This document shows, in pieces, positions 41,026 through 48,724 of a DNA stretch of 64,000 nt. Source of the stretch: CAZUGO01 sp964619935. Lineage in GTDB: Bacteria > Planctomycetota > Phycisphaerae > UBA1845 > CAIVHJ01. A program made the position numbers and the translations under genes. Positions within the stretch are counted from its first letter, which is position 1. The number at the start of each line of letters is the position of its first letter. The DNA is taken from positions 57,410 to 121,409 of the forward strand of contig CAZUGO010000063.1 of NCBI GenBank assembly GCA_964619935.1, written 5' to 3'. The notes below the pieces were generated by a model. It was not told where the DNA came from and did no database searches. It saw only the letters and a list, made by a program, of their open reading frames with translations.

Positions 41026-42390
41026 TTAGAGCAAACCCAGTTTGTCCATCCGGTAGCGCAGTTGATCGCGGGACAGGTGCAGCAGCTTCGCGGCCTGCGT
41101 TTGATTGCGCTGGGTGCGTTCCAGGGCCTGGCGCACCAGCTCGGCTTCGACTTCCTGCAAGTCCACCCCCTCGGGTGGCAGTTGCAGCCCCGGCAGACCG
41201 GTGCCTGCTTCGACGGCCGGTTGGCCCAGCACGAAATCCGCGGCGGTCAGCGTGCTGCTCCGGGACAGAATGACGGCCCGTTCGATGGTGTTGCGCAGCT
41301 CGCGGACGTTGCCGGGCCAACTGTAGGCCCGCAGCCGCTCGATGGCCTCGTCGTCGACATCGGTGATGTTCCTGCGATACTCCCGGCTGTACTCGTTAAG
41401 GAAGTACTTGACCAGCAATTCGATATCGGCGACCCGATCGCGCAACGGCGGGATCTCGACGGCAATCACGTTCAGACGATGATAGAGGTCCTGGCGGAAC
41501 GCACCCTCGGCCAGGGCTTTCTTGAGATCGCGATTGGTCGCGGCGATGATCCGGACGTCCACGGTGATGTCCTTGACGCCGCCGATGCGGCGAAAGCATT
41601 TCTCCTCCAGAAAGCGCAGCAGCTTGGCCTGCAGCGCTGCCGGCATGTCGCCGACCTCATCGAGAAACACGGTGCCGCCGCTGGCGATTTCGAACAGGCC
41701 TTGCTTCTGGTTCTTGGCATCGGTGAAGGCGCCCTTCTCGTGGCCGAACAGCTCGCTCTCCAGCAACGTTTCACTGAGGGCCGTGCAGGTGATATTCACG
41801 AACGGATGGTCAGCGCGATCGGAGTTGTAGTGGATGGTCTTGGCGATGAGGTCCTTGCCGGTCCCGGTCTCGCCCAGCAGAAACACCGTGGCCGCACCGC
41901 TGCGGACCACCTGCTTGATCAACTCGAAGAGTTCCTTCATCTCAGCGCTGTCGCCGACGACCCGATCGAAACCGTACTGCTCACGCATCCGCTCCCGATA
42001 GTCGCGAACCTGGCGCTTGAGGCGGGTGGTCTCCAAGCCGCGTTCGACCAGCAGCATAATCTGGTCAATCTGAAACGGCTTGCTGACGAAGTCGTAGGCG
42101 CCCAGCTTGATGGCTTCGACCGCGGTCTCGACCTTACCGAAGGCGGTCATCATGATCACCACCACGTCATGGTCGGTGCGGCGGATCTCGCGGAGCACCT
42201 CCAGACCGGTCATGTCCGGCAGCTTGTAATCCAGCATCACCAGGTCGTAGCTGTGTTCGGCCAGCAGGGCCAGGGCATCCCGCGCGCTCTCGGCCTCGTC
42301 GGCGGCATAGCCCTCGCTGCTGAAGCGCTGCTTGAGCGACCAGCGAATCAACTGCTCGTCTTCGATGATCAAGACCTTGGTGTGACTCAT
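41026..42390 (-). CDS. Sigma54-dependent response regulator (hydrogenase/oxygen regulon)
   Basis: 454 residues. Intact receiver with phospho-Asp D54 (VMLDYKLPD) and K104; AAA+ domain with Walker A GETGTGKD (173-180), sigma54 loop GAFTDA (220-225), Walker B VFLDE; FIS-type HTH at the C-terminus (RNQTQAAKLLHLSRDQLRYRM). Start overlaps the stop of the histidine kinase gene by four bases, so they form a two-component pair. Predicted to act on the two sigma54 promoters at 40904 and 43759. Confidence 0.95.
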   Translation of the reverse strand: MSHTKVLIIEDEQLIRWSLKQRFSSEGYAADEAESARDALALLAEHSYDLVMLDYKLPDMTGLEVLREIRRTDHDVVVIMMTAFGKVETAVEAIKLGAYDFVSKPFQIDQIMLLVERGLETTRLKRQVRDYRERMREQYGFDRVVGDSAEMKELFELIKQVVRSGAATVFLLGETGTGKDLIAKTIHYNSDRADHPFVNITCTALSETLLESELFGHEKGAFTDAKNQKQGLFEIASGGTVFLDEVGDMPAALQAKLLRFLEEKCFRRIGGVKDITVDVRIIAATNRDLKKALAEGAFRQDLYHRLNVIAVEIPPLRDRVADIELLVKYFLNEYSREYRRNITDVDDEAIERLRAYSWPGNVRELRNTIERAVILSRSSTLTAADFVLGQPAVEAGTGLPGLQLPPEGVDLQEVEAELVRQALERTQRNQTQAAKLLHLSRDQLRYRMDKLGLL

Positions 42391-43589
42391 GCGGGCGACT
42401 CCTCGGTTTCAGGGATGCTGTCCGGCAGCCGAATGAGCACCTGGGTCCCCCGGCCGGGGTCGCTGTCGATGGTCAGTTGCCCCTGATGGGCCTCGATGAT
42501 CCGGCGGCAAATCGGCAGTCCCAGGCCTGAACCGCGGGTCTTGGTGGTAAAGAAGGGCTCCTGGGCCCGGGCCTTGACCTTCTCGGGCATCCCCGGCCCG
42601 TCATCGGCCACGATCACGCAGACCTGTCCATCCTGGCGGGAGACGCTGATGTCCACCCGCCCGCGCCCTTCGCAGGCCTGGGCGGCGTTGAGCAGCAGGT
42701 TGGAAATGACCTGGGCGAACTGGGCCCGATCCAGGCGGGTCAACACCGGACGGTCCATGCCGTGACACTCGATGCGCAGCGACTTGATCTGCGGATCTTC
42801 CGACAGCAGCGTCAGGCAATTCGTGATGGTCTCGCCGACGTCGCTGCAGTCCAACTCCGGGGCCTTGGGCCGAGCATAGATCAACAAGTCCTTGACCGCC
42901 GAGTCCAGGCGATCGATCTGCCGCAGAATCTCGCGCATGATCTCAAAATGCGGATGGGCCGCAGTCAGGTCCTTGGAGATGATCTGGATGGCCCCGCTGA
43001 TGCCGGCGAGCGGGTTCTTGATCTCATGGGCCAGCGAGGCGGCGAGCTGGCCCAACGAAGCCATGTGCTGCACCTCGTCGATGCGCCGCTGCATGATCCG
43101 GCGGTCGGCTTCGCGAACCTTGGCGACATAGTGCTCACGATTGGTCTCGAGCATCAAGGCCAGTTCGAGATCCAGGAGCTTGTGCAGGGCCCGGCAGACC
43201 TCGGAAGCGTCGGAGGCCGCGTGGCGCGTGAGGGTTTCATCGAGTTCCCGCCGAACCACGCTCATCCCGGTAAACATGAACCGCTGGGGCAGGTTGACCC
43301 GCACATGGGTCCGGCCGATGGCACAGCGGTCCTCGAAGTAGTCCGGCCCGTAGGATCCGCTGAACAAGCCGGACATCCAGGTGCACAACGAGCGGTGCAG
43401 CCGCTGCACCTGGGCTGCGTCCTGCACCAGGGCACTGGCCTGCGGATCCTGTAGCAGGCTGCGGTAGAAGACGTCGGCCACCCGCGGGATGGCCTCGCCT
43501 GCGACCCCGGCGGCCGCCCGCAAACAGGCGGCATCCGCGGGGCCAAAGCCCACCCAGACCTTCATTCGCTCAAACTCAGCGTAGTTCAT
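42387..43589 (-). CDS. Globin-coupled histidine kinase (haem-based gas sensor)
   Basis: 400 residues. Residues ~1-160: protoglobin-like sensor (FERMKVWVGFGPADAACL, ADVFYRSLLQDPQA, CTWMSGLFSGSYGPDYFEDR) with the proximal haem His in AIGRTHVRVNLP (H95). Then a coiled linker, HisKA box LAASLAHEIKNPLAGISG (phospho-His ~188), and HATPase N box NLLLNAAQA, G1 DDGPGMP, G2 GSGLGLPICRRIIEAHQG. No membrane helix, so cytosolic. Binds O2, CO or NO by family; kinase activity is passed to the adjacent regulator. Divergent from the 43807 operon. Confidence 0.92.
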   Translation of the reverse strand: MNYAEFERMKVWVGFGPADAACLRAAAGVAGEAIPRVADVFYRSLLQDPQASALVQDAAQVQRLHRSLCTWMSGLFSGSYGPDYFEDRCAIGRTHVRVNLPQRFMFTGMSVVRRELDETLTRHAASDASEVCRALHKLLDLELALMLETNREHYVAKVREADRRIMQRRIDEVQHMASLGQLAASLAHEIKNPLAGISGAIQIISKDLTAAHPHFEIMREILRQIDRLDSAVKDLLIYARPKAPELDCSDVGETITNCLTLLSEDPQIKSLRIECHGMDRPVLTRLDRAQFAQVISNLLLNAAQACEGRGRVDISVSRQDGQVCVIVADDGPGMPEKVKARAQEPFFTTKTRGSGLGLPICRRIIEAHQGQLTIDSDPGRGTQVLIRLPDSIPETEESPA

Positions 43590-43669
43590 GCGCTGCTATC
43601 TTAGCGGCTCACCTGGCGAGTTGCATCCGACGGGACACCCCGGATATAGGGACCTTCGTCGGGCGATCC

Positions 43670-43703
43670 TGTGGGAATTCGCTCCATGGTTGTGGAAATT
43701 CGC
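43670..43703 (+). promoter_or_regulatory. Direct repeats upstream of second sigma54 promoter
   Basis: TGTGGGAATTCGC (43670-43682) and TGTGGAAATTCGC (43691-43703), identical at 12 of 13 bases and 21 bp apart (two helical turns). They lie ~55-90 bp upstream of the -24 element at 43759 and share the TGTGGA half-site of the palindrome at 40990. Candidate binding sites of the response regulator. Confidence 0.6.
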
Positions 43704-43758
43704 GCCGCCGGAACCCCGCCACGGCTGCCTGGACTCAGGCCGGTCCGCCGCATCACCC

Positions 43759-43774
43759 TGGCACCCTATATGCA
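43759..43774 (+). promoter_or_regulatory. Sigma54 promoter of the receiver-CBS-kinase-malic enzyme operon
   Basis: TGGCAC (43759-43764), CCTAT, ATGCA (43770-43774): one mismatch to TGGCAC-N5-TTGCA and correct 10-bp spacing of GG and GC. Predicted start ~43786, about 20 nt before ATG 43807 and its AAGGAG. Confidence 0.75.
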
Positions 43775-43806
43775 ACTGTGCCTGTGGATCGACTTCAAGG
43801 AGACGC

Positions 43807-44181
43807 ATGATGTGCGGCGAGACGTCCCAGGACTCCAAGGGTGCGATGGCGCTGATCATCGAGGATGATCCGCTGACGGTCTGGTGCCTGAAGCGCCACT
43901 TGGCGGCGTCATTTGACACCCGGGTGGTCAAGACCCTGGCGGAGGCCCGCGCTCATTTGAACGACCCGCGCCTGCGGGTGATTATCTGCGGGTCTCCGAT
44001 CGTCGATCATGATCTGGAGGCCCTGGAGGCGCTTAGCCACCAGCCCGGGTGTGCGGTCATCGCCCTGGTCTCCGACACCAGTCGGGCGGTGCCGCCCGGG
44101 GTGCGGGCCGTCGAGAAACCCTTCGCCCTGGAGCAGTTGTCGAAGGTCTTGTCCACCTCGGCCGACAACACGGAGGTTTGA
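43807..44181 (+). CDS. Stand-alone receiver-like protein lacking the phospho-Asp
   Basis: 124 residues from ATG 43807 (or 43810), after AAGGAG. CheY-like fold: acidic pair in LIIEDDP (D20, D21) and Lys in AVEKPFALEQL (K104) are kept, but the phospho-acceptor position is Gly62 (VIICGSPIVDHD). It should not be phosphorylated in the ordinary way and may act as a pseudo-receiver, e.g. by binding the kinase or regulator encoded on the other strand. First gene of the sigma54 operon; CBS gene starts 5 bp downstream. Confidence 0.8.
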   Translation: MMCGETSQDSKGAMALIIEDDPLTVWCLKRHLAASFDTRVVKTLAEARAHLNDPRLRVIICGSPIVDHDLEALEALSHQPGCAVIALVSDTSRAVPPGVRAVEKPFALEQLSKVLSTSADNTEV

Positions 44182-44185
44182 GACG

Positions 44186-44833
44186 ATGATGTTCGTGCAG
44201 AATCACATGACGCCCAATCCGACGGTCATCAGTCCCGAGGCCTCGGTTGCAGACGCCTGGCAACGGCTGAACCAAGGGCGCTTCCACCAGCTTCCGGTGG
44301 TCGACAGCGACGGCCAGTTGATCGGGATCGTCTCCGATCGTGACATTCGATCGGCCACCGGCTTTGATCCGGGCGCCCGAATGGACTTGCGGATCGAGGA
44401 ACTCATGACCGCCGATCCAATCACCATCACCGAGGACGCCACCATCGAAGAAGCATTGCAACTGTTCTGCCGCCACCACTTCGGGGCCCTGCCGGTCTTG
44501 AACGGCAAGCGCCTGAGCGGCATCATCACCCGCTCTGACCTGTTGCGGGCCTTCCACGAATTGCTGGGCCTGAACCAGCCCGGCAGCCGCATCGAGGTGG
44601 CCATGCCCAACGGAACCGTTGACCTGGCCCACGTCATCCAATCCTTGGGCCCGGAAGACGATATTTCGAGCATGATCGCGGCCCGCCTGCGGACGGACGG
44701 CGCCGAACCGGTGCTGTACATCCATACCCGCACGCCCAATCCCTGGCGGCTGGAACAGCGGCTGCGTTCCGGCGGCGCTATTCTGCTGGCGCCCGAATCG
44801 GCTCGAGGGCCCAGCGCGGACCTGGAGGATTGA
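44186..44833 (+). CDS. CBS-domain pair protein
   Basis: 215 residues; ATG 44186 after CGGAGG. Two CBS motifs: VQNHMTPNPTVISPEASVADAWQRL...HQLPVVDSDGQLIGIVSDRDIR (1-60) and IEELMTADPITITEDATIEEALQLF...GALPVLNGKRLSGIITRSDLLRAF (70-125). The C-terminal ~85 residues (IEVAMPNGTVDLAHVIQSLG...EPVLYIHTRT) look like an ACT-like module. Such proteins bind adenine nucleotides and sense energy or redox state. Shares four bases with the TTG-ACC-ATG start region of the next gene. Confidence 0.9.
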   Translation: MMFVQNHMTPNPTVISPEASVADAWQRLNQGRFHQLPVVDSDGQLIGIVSDRDIRSATGFDPGARMDLRIEELMTADPITITEDATIEEALQLFCRHHFGALPVLNGKRLSGIITRSDLLRAFHELLGLNQPGSRIEVAMPNGTVDLAHVIQSLGPEDDISSMIAARLRTDGAEPVLYIHTRTPNPWRLEQRLRSGGAILLAPESARGPSADLED

Positions 44834-44835
44834 CC

Positions 44836-45171
44836 ATGAGCACCCGAGCAGAACGACTGGCCAGGCGGCTCGAGGAGGACATCTGCAAGGTGTGCGTCCA
44901 CCGCACCGCCGACCACCGCTGCGCCCTTTCGGACAGCGGCCAGTGCCCGATCTTCCGCTGGGCCGAACAACTGGCGGCGCTGGTTCAGGAATTGCAAAGC
45001 GACCGCTTGCAGGATTACGAGGCCCGCATCCAGGCCAGCATCTGTCCGGAGTGCCACCAGGCCGCGGACGGAACTTGCAGCGAGCGCGAGCACCTGAACT
45101 GCCCGCTGGACCTGTACCTGGCGTTGGTGCTGGAGATTTTTGAGGAAGACCTGGCCACCCATGGACGGTGA
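44836..45171 (+). CDS. Cys-rich protein with two four-Cys modules
   Basis: 111 residues from ATG 44836 (TTG 44830 is also in frame). Two repeats: C17-x2-C20-x8-C29-x7-C37 and C70-x2-C73-x7-C81-x7-C89, e.g. ICKVCVHRTADHRCALSDSGQC and ICPECHQAADGTCSEREHLNC. Each could hold a zinc ion or an iron-sulfur cluster. No other motif. Its place between a CBS sensor and a kinase-like protein in a sigma54 operon beside a gas sensor suggests a redox role. Confidence 0.75.
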   Translation: MSTRAERLARRLEEDICKVCVHRTADHRCALSDSGQCPIFRWAEQLAALVQELQSDRLQDYEARIQASICPECHQAADGTCSEREHLNCPLDLYLALVLEIFEEDLATHGR

Positions 45172-45193
45172 GCCCGACGAATGGGAGGCGACC

Positions 45194-45913
45194 ATGTCCG
45201 CGCAACCATCACACAACCCCACCGCGGCCAAGCTGATCGAGAAGCAGGTGCGCAACTGGGAACTGGCCCGCGCCCAGCGCGGCACCCGGGTGGCGAAGCG
45301 CGATCAGGAAGTCGAGGACTTCGTGGCCATCTCCCGAATGGTCGGCTCCGGCGGGACCGATGTCGCCAAGGCACTGGGTGCGACCCTGGGCTGGCCGGTG
45401 TTCGACAAGGAAATCCTCCAGGCGATGGCCGGTGACGACGACATTCGCCGGCAACTGTATGGAGCCATGGACGAGCGCGACTTGAGCTGGTTCGAAGAGA
45501 CCCTCCGCGGACTGCTCACCAGCGAGTCCAAACCGAATGACTACTTTACGCGCTTGACCCAGGCGATCCTGTCCATTGCCCGCAACGGCCACGCCGTGTT
45601 TCTGGGCCGGGCCGCCAACCTGATCCTGCCGGCCACCGCCGGCTTGCGGGTCAGGATCGTGGCCTCACCCGAGCGCCGTCTGCGGCGCTTCGCCGAGCGC
45701 AACGACTTGACGCTCGAGGAAGCCCGCACCCAGATGACGGCCATCGAACGCGATCGCACTCGATTTATTGCCAACCATTTCGGCGTCGACAGCGCGGATC
45801 CGACCCGGCACGACCTGGTCCTGAACCTGGACCGCTGGTCCGTTGCTGCCGCCGTCGATGTGATTCAGGCCGCTCGAACCCGACGACACGCACCCGGGAA
45901 TCGTCCCGAGTGA
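45194..45913 (+). CDS. Cytidylate kinase-like family protein
   Basis: 239 residues from ATG 45194 (GGGAGGCG upstream). P-loop at ISRMVGSGGTDVAKALGATLGWPVFDKEILQAM, as in the AAA/cytidylate-kinase-like family (PF13189), which keeps GSGG rather than a full GxxxxGK[S/T]; here the Lys/Ser pair is replaced by TD. Downstream SIARNGHAVFLGRAANLILPATAGLRVRIVASPERR and the lid-like RDRTRFIANHFGVDSADPTRHDLVLNLDRW fit the family. Nucleotide binding is expected; substrate unknown. Malic enzyme follows 40 bp downstream. Confidence 0.85.
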   Translation: MSAQPSHNPTAAKLIEKQVRNWELARAQRGTRVAKRDQEVEDFVAISRMVGSGGTDVAKALGATLGWPVFDKEILQAMAGDDDIRRQLYGAMDERDLSWFEETLRGLLTSESKPNDYFTRLTQAILSIARNGHAVFLGRAANLILPATAGLRVRIVASPERRLRRFAERNDLTLEEARTQMTAIERDRTRFIANHFGVDSADPTRHDLVLNLDRWSVAAAVDVIQAARTRRHAPGNRPE

Positions 45914-45953
45914 CTTCGGCCCGACGGGCCGACAGCACAGGAGGGCAGTAGGT

Positions 45954-47642
45954 ATGATCCAGGAACCCAGCGCCGCCACCCGCTGCGGGCGACACATTCT
46001 CGAAGACGCCCGCCTGAACAAGGACGCCGCGTTCAGCGCGATGGAGCGCGATCAGTACCACCTGCGCGGCCTGATTCCCAGCCGGGTGTTGACCATCGAG
46101 GAGCAGGTTCAATTGGAGATGGAGCACCTCCGCAGCAAGCCCAGCGATCTGGAGCGCTACATCGGGCTGGCCGCCCTGCGCGACCGCAACGAGACCCTGT
46201 TTTATCGGGTCCTGGTCGAGAACCTCGAAGAACTGCTGCCCATCGTCTACACCCCCACCGTGGGGCAGGCCTGCCAGGAGTTCAGCCACATCGTGCGGCG
46301 ACCGCTGGGTCTGTGGATCACGCCCGACGACATCCAGCGGATCCCCGAGGTGCTGCGCAACGCCACGCTCGACGAAGTCCGGCTGATCGTGGTCACCGAC
46401 AACGAGCGGATCCTGGGGCTGGGCGATCAGGGCGCCGGCGGCATGGGCATCCCACTGGGCAAGATCGCCTTGTATTGTGCCGGTGCCGGGGTTCCCCCTT
46501 GGTGGTGCCTGCCGATCAGTCTGGACGTCGGCACCGACAACGAAGCCCTGCTGGCCGACCCGTTGTACCTGGGCTACCGCGGCCGGCGGCTGCGCGGCGA
46601 TCCCTACGACCAGTTCATTGACGCTTTCATCGAAGCGGTCATCGAGGTCTTCCCCCACGCCCTGTTGCAATGGGAAGACTTTCACAAGGGCATTGCCTTC
46701 GAGAACCTGCAGCGCTATCAGCACCGCCTGCCCAGCTTCAACGACGACATTCAAGGGACCAGCGCCGTGGCCCTGGCGGGCATCCTGAATGCCCTGAAAA
46801 TCAAGAACGAGCGGCTGGCCGACCAGCGGATCCTGTACATCGGGGCGGGTGCCGCCGGCGTGGGCATCGCCCGTCTGGTCCGCCTGGCGCTGGAGCGGGC
46901 CCGGTGCGCGCCTGCCGAGATCCAGCGGGCCCAATGCCTGTGTGACAGCCGCGGGGTCATCCACGACGGCCGCTCCAACCTCGATCGCCAGAAGCGGGAA
47001 TTCGCCTGGCCGACCGCCGTGTTGCGTGACCTGGGTTTCCAGGACGCCGAGTTGGCCCGCTACCCGGACATCGTGCAGCGGTTCAAACCGACCATTCTAA
47101 TCGGCACCACGGCCCAACCCGGCATCTTCGACGAGGCCATGATCCGGGAGATGGCGCGGCACACCCGGCGCCCCGTGATCATGCCGTTCAGCAACCCGAC
47201 CGCGAAGTCGGAATGCACGCCGGCCCAGGCGCTGCAATGGACCGACGGCAGCGCCCTGATCGCCAGCGGCAGCCCCTTCGCACCGGTGATGCACAACGGC
47301 ACACGACACATGATCGGACAAGGGAACAACGTGTTCATCTTCCCCGGCGTCGGCCTGGGCGCCATCGTGTGCGAGGCCCACGAGGTTCCCCAGGAGCTGT
47401 TCCTGACTGCAGCCCAATGCCTGGCCGACATCACCCCGCAGCACCTGCTGGATCAAGGCTGCTTGTATCCCAACACCGGCAGCCTGCGTCAGGTCAGCCT
47501 GGAGATCGCCTGCGCCGTGATCCGGCGCGCCCGTGATCTGGGCATCGGCCGGCTGATCCCCGATCAGCGGGTTCGCGAAACGGTGCGGCAGGCCATGTGG
47601 TTTCCGGAATATCGCCCGCTGCAGCATCTGCTGGAGGAATGA
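45954..47642 (+). CDS. maeA: NAD(P)-dependent malic enzyme
   Basis: 562 residues, the long (SfcA/eukaryote-like) type. Signatures: LLPIVYTPTVGQACQEFSHI, VVTDNERILGLGDQGAGGMGIPLGKIALY, metal-site Asp in QWEDFHKG and LPSFNDDIQGTSAV, NAD fold ILYIGAGAAGVGIARL, and SNPTAKSECTP. Oxidative decarboxylation of malate to pyruvate and CO2 with NAD(P)H. Good ribosome-binding site (GGAGGG). Last gene of the sigma54 operon; it would supply or draw the same pyridine nucleotides used by the hydrogenase. Confidence 0.96.
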   Translation: MIQEPSAATRCGRHILEDARLNKDAAFSAMERDQYHLRGLIPSRVLTIEEQVQLEMEHLRSKPSDLERYIGLAALRDRNETLFYRVLVENLEELLPIVYTPTVGQACQEFSHIVRRPLGLWITPDDIQRIPEVLRNATLDEVRLIVVTDNERILGLGDQGAGGMGIPLGKIALYCAGAGVPPWWCLPISLDVGTDNEALLADPLYLGYRGRRLRGDPYDQFIDAFIEAVIEVFPHALLQWEDFHKGIAFENLQRYQHRLPSFNDDIQGTSAVALAGILNALKIKNERLADQRILYIGAGAAGVGIARLVRLALERARCAPAEIQRAQCLCDSRGVIHDGRSNLDRQKREFAWPTAVLRDLGFQDAELARYPDIVQRFKPTILIGTTAQPGIFDEAMIREMARHTRRPVIMPFSNPTAKSECTPAQALQWTDGSALIASGSPFAPVMHNGTRHMIGQGNNVFIFPGVGLGAIVCEAHEVPQELFLTAAQCLADITPQHLLDQGCLYPNTGSLRQVSLEIACAVIRRARDLGIGRLIPDQRVRETVRQAMWFPEYRPLQHLLEE

Positions 47643-47689
47643 GTTCAAGGTCCAACGAACGCCGCAGGGCGCTTCAAGAAGACCGTAAC

Positions 47690-48014
47690 GCTCCGAATGA
47701 CATCACGTTGCACCGCCTGGAGGACGGCAAGTACACTTCACTGGCCAGCAGTACATTTACAGGACACCGACAGACAGCCAGAAAATGATCGTCCTGTTCA
47801 ATCGGAAGGATTTATACCGTCTCTGATAGAGATTCTTGAAGGCGAGGGGAGATACCACTACGCGCCCGGCTCGGTCCACGAGTTCACCGGCGAGGGCGTA
47901 CAGTCCGTCCCCGTGCGAGCGGGCGACTTGGTCGTCTTTACCCGTGGGCTGATCCACACCTTCAGCACGCCGAATCGGCGGATGACGCTCCTGTCATGGC
48001 ACTGGCCATACTTC
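47690..48014 (+). pseudogene. Cupin-domain protein remnant
   Basis: From about 47815 one frame reads SLIEILEGEGRYHYAPGSVHEFTGEGVQSVPVRAGDLVVFTRGLIHTFSTPNRRMTLLSWHWPYF, the C-terminal half of a small cupin (G-x5-P-x-G-x2-H region and closing strands). The expected N-terminus is partly visible in another frame (DITLHRLEDGKYTSL, ~47699), so the gene has been broken. It ends at a 35-bp palindrome rather than at a normal stop. Confidence 0.55.
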
Positions 48015-48015
48015 C

Positions 48016-48050
48016 AATTCAGGGGACACATAATTTGTGTCCCCCGAATT
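48016..48050. repeat. 35-bp imperfect palindrome (possible insertion scar)
   Basis: AATTC-A-GGGGACACA-TAATT-TGTGTCCCC-C-GAATT: arms 48016-48030 and 48036-48050 pair at 14 of 15 bases. The GGGGACACA/TGTGTCCCC pattern is frequent in intergenic repeats near transposases in other genomes. It marks the boundary between the cupin remnant and the AbiE locus. Confidence 0.6.
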
Positions 48051-48066
48051 CCCCCGTGCAATAACC

Positions 48067-48094
48067 TTGACACTTATCACAATCTGACGATAGT
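48067..48094 (+). promoter_or_regulatory. Promoter of the AbiE operon
   Basis: TTGACA (48067-48072, perfect -35), 16-bp spacer, GATAGT (48089-48094). ATG 48102 is only ~8 bp beyond, so the antitoxin mRNA could be nearly leaderless, or transcription may start elsewhere. Confidence 0.5.
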
Positions 48095-48101
48095 AGTGCA
48101 C

Positions 48102-48704
48102 ATGGAGCTTTCCGACCGAGAGGAAGTGCTGAAGCTGGCCAGGGAGAGCGGGATGATCCGCGTCCGCGACATTCGCGCCCGTGGGTTCCACCCTGAGCAC
48201 CTGCGCCGACTGGTAGCGGCCGGCCTGCTCGAACGGGTTGCCCGCGGTGTCTACGCCCTTGCCGAGACCGAGCCCACCGCCCACCATAGCCTGGCTCAAG
48301 CCGCAAAGATGGTGCCGCACGGCGTGGTCTGCCTTCTGTCAGCGCTTCGGTTCCATGACCTTGGGACGCAGAACCCGTACGAGGTGTGGATGGCGATAGA
48401 TCGCCGTGCGTGGAAACCGAGCATCCGCACTCCGAAGCTGCGGCTCGTGCGGTTTTCCGGCAAGGCCCTTTCCAGTGGCGTGGAGCGGCACAAGATTGAA
48501 GGTGTTTCCGTTCCGGTGTATTCAGTCGCGAAGACGGTGGCCGACTGCCTCAAGTACCGCAACAAGATCGGTCTGGACGTTGCGCTGGAAGCCCTCCGTG
48601 CTGGACTGTCCGAGCGGCGCTTCACACGTGACGAGCTTTGGGCCCAAGCTAAGTTCTGCCGTGTCGCAACCGTCATGCGACCTTACCTGGAGGCGATGGG
48701 CTGA
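48102..48704 (+). CDS. abiEi: AbiEi-type antitoxin (type IV toxin-antitoxin)
   Basis: 200 residues. N-terminal winged helix (SDREEVLKLARESGMIRVRDIRARGFHPEHLRRLVAAGLLERVARGVYAL) followed by the AbiEi C-terminal domain (VVCLLSALRFHDLGTQNPYEVWMAI ... VPVYSVAKTVADCLKYRNKIGLDVALEALRAGL). Represses the operon and neutralises the AbiEii nucleotidyltransferase. Somewhat lower GC than the neighbouring core genes, in keeping with acquisition. Start ATG 48102 gives the normal length. Confidence 0.9.
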   Translation: MELSDREEVLKLARESGMIRVRDIRARGFHPEHLRRLVAAGLLERVARGVYALAETEPTAHHSLAQAAKMVPHGVVCLLSALRFHDLGTQNPYEVWMAIDRRAWKPSIRTPKLRLVRFSGKALSSGVERHKIEGVSVPVYSVAKTVADCLKYRNKIGLDVALEALRAGLSERRFTRDELWAQAKFCRVATVMRPYLEAMG

Positions 48705-48724
48705 AACCCAACGAGCAAGGCATC

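Noticed and set aside
47690..48704. Single cupin-AbiEi fusion protein
   Set aside because: The frame is open across both, but a palindrome and a promoter lie between them and the cupin half is truncated; AbiEi has its own start.
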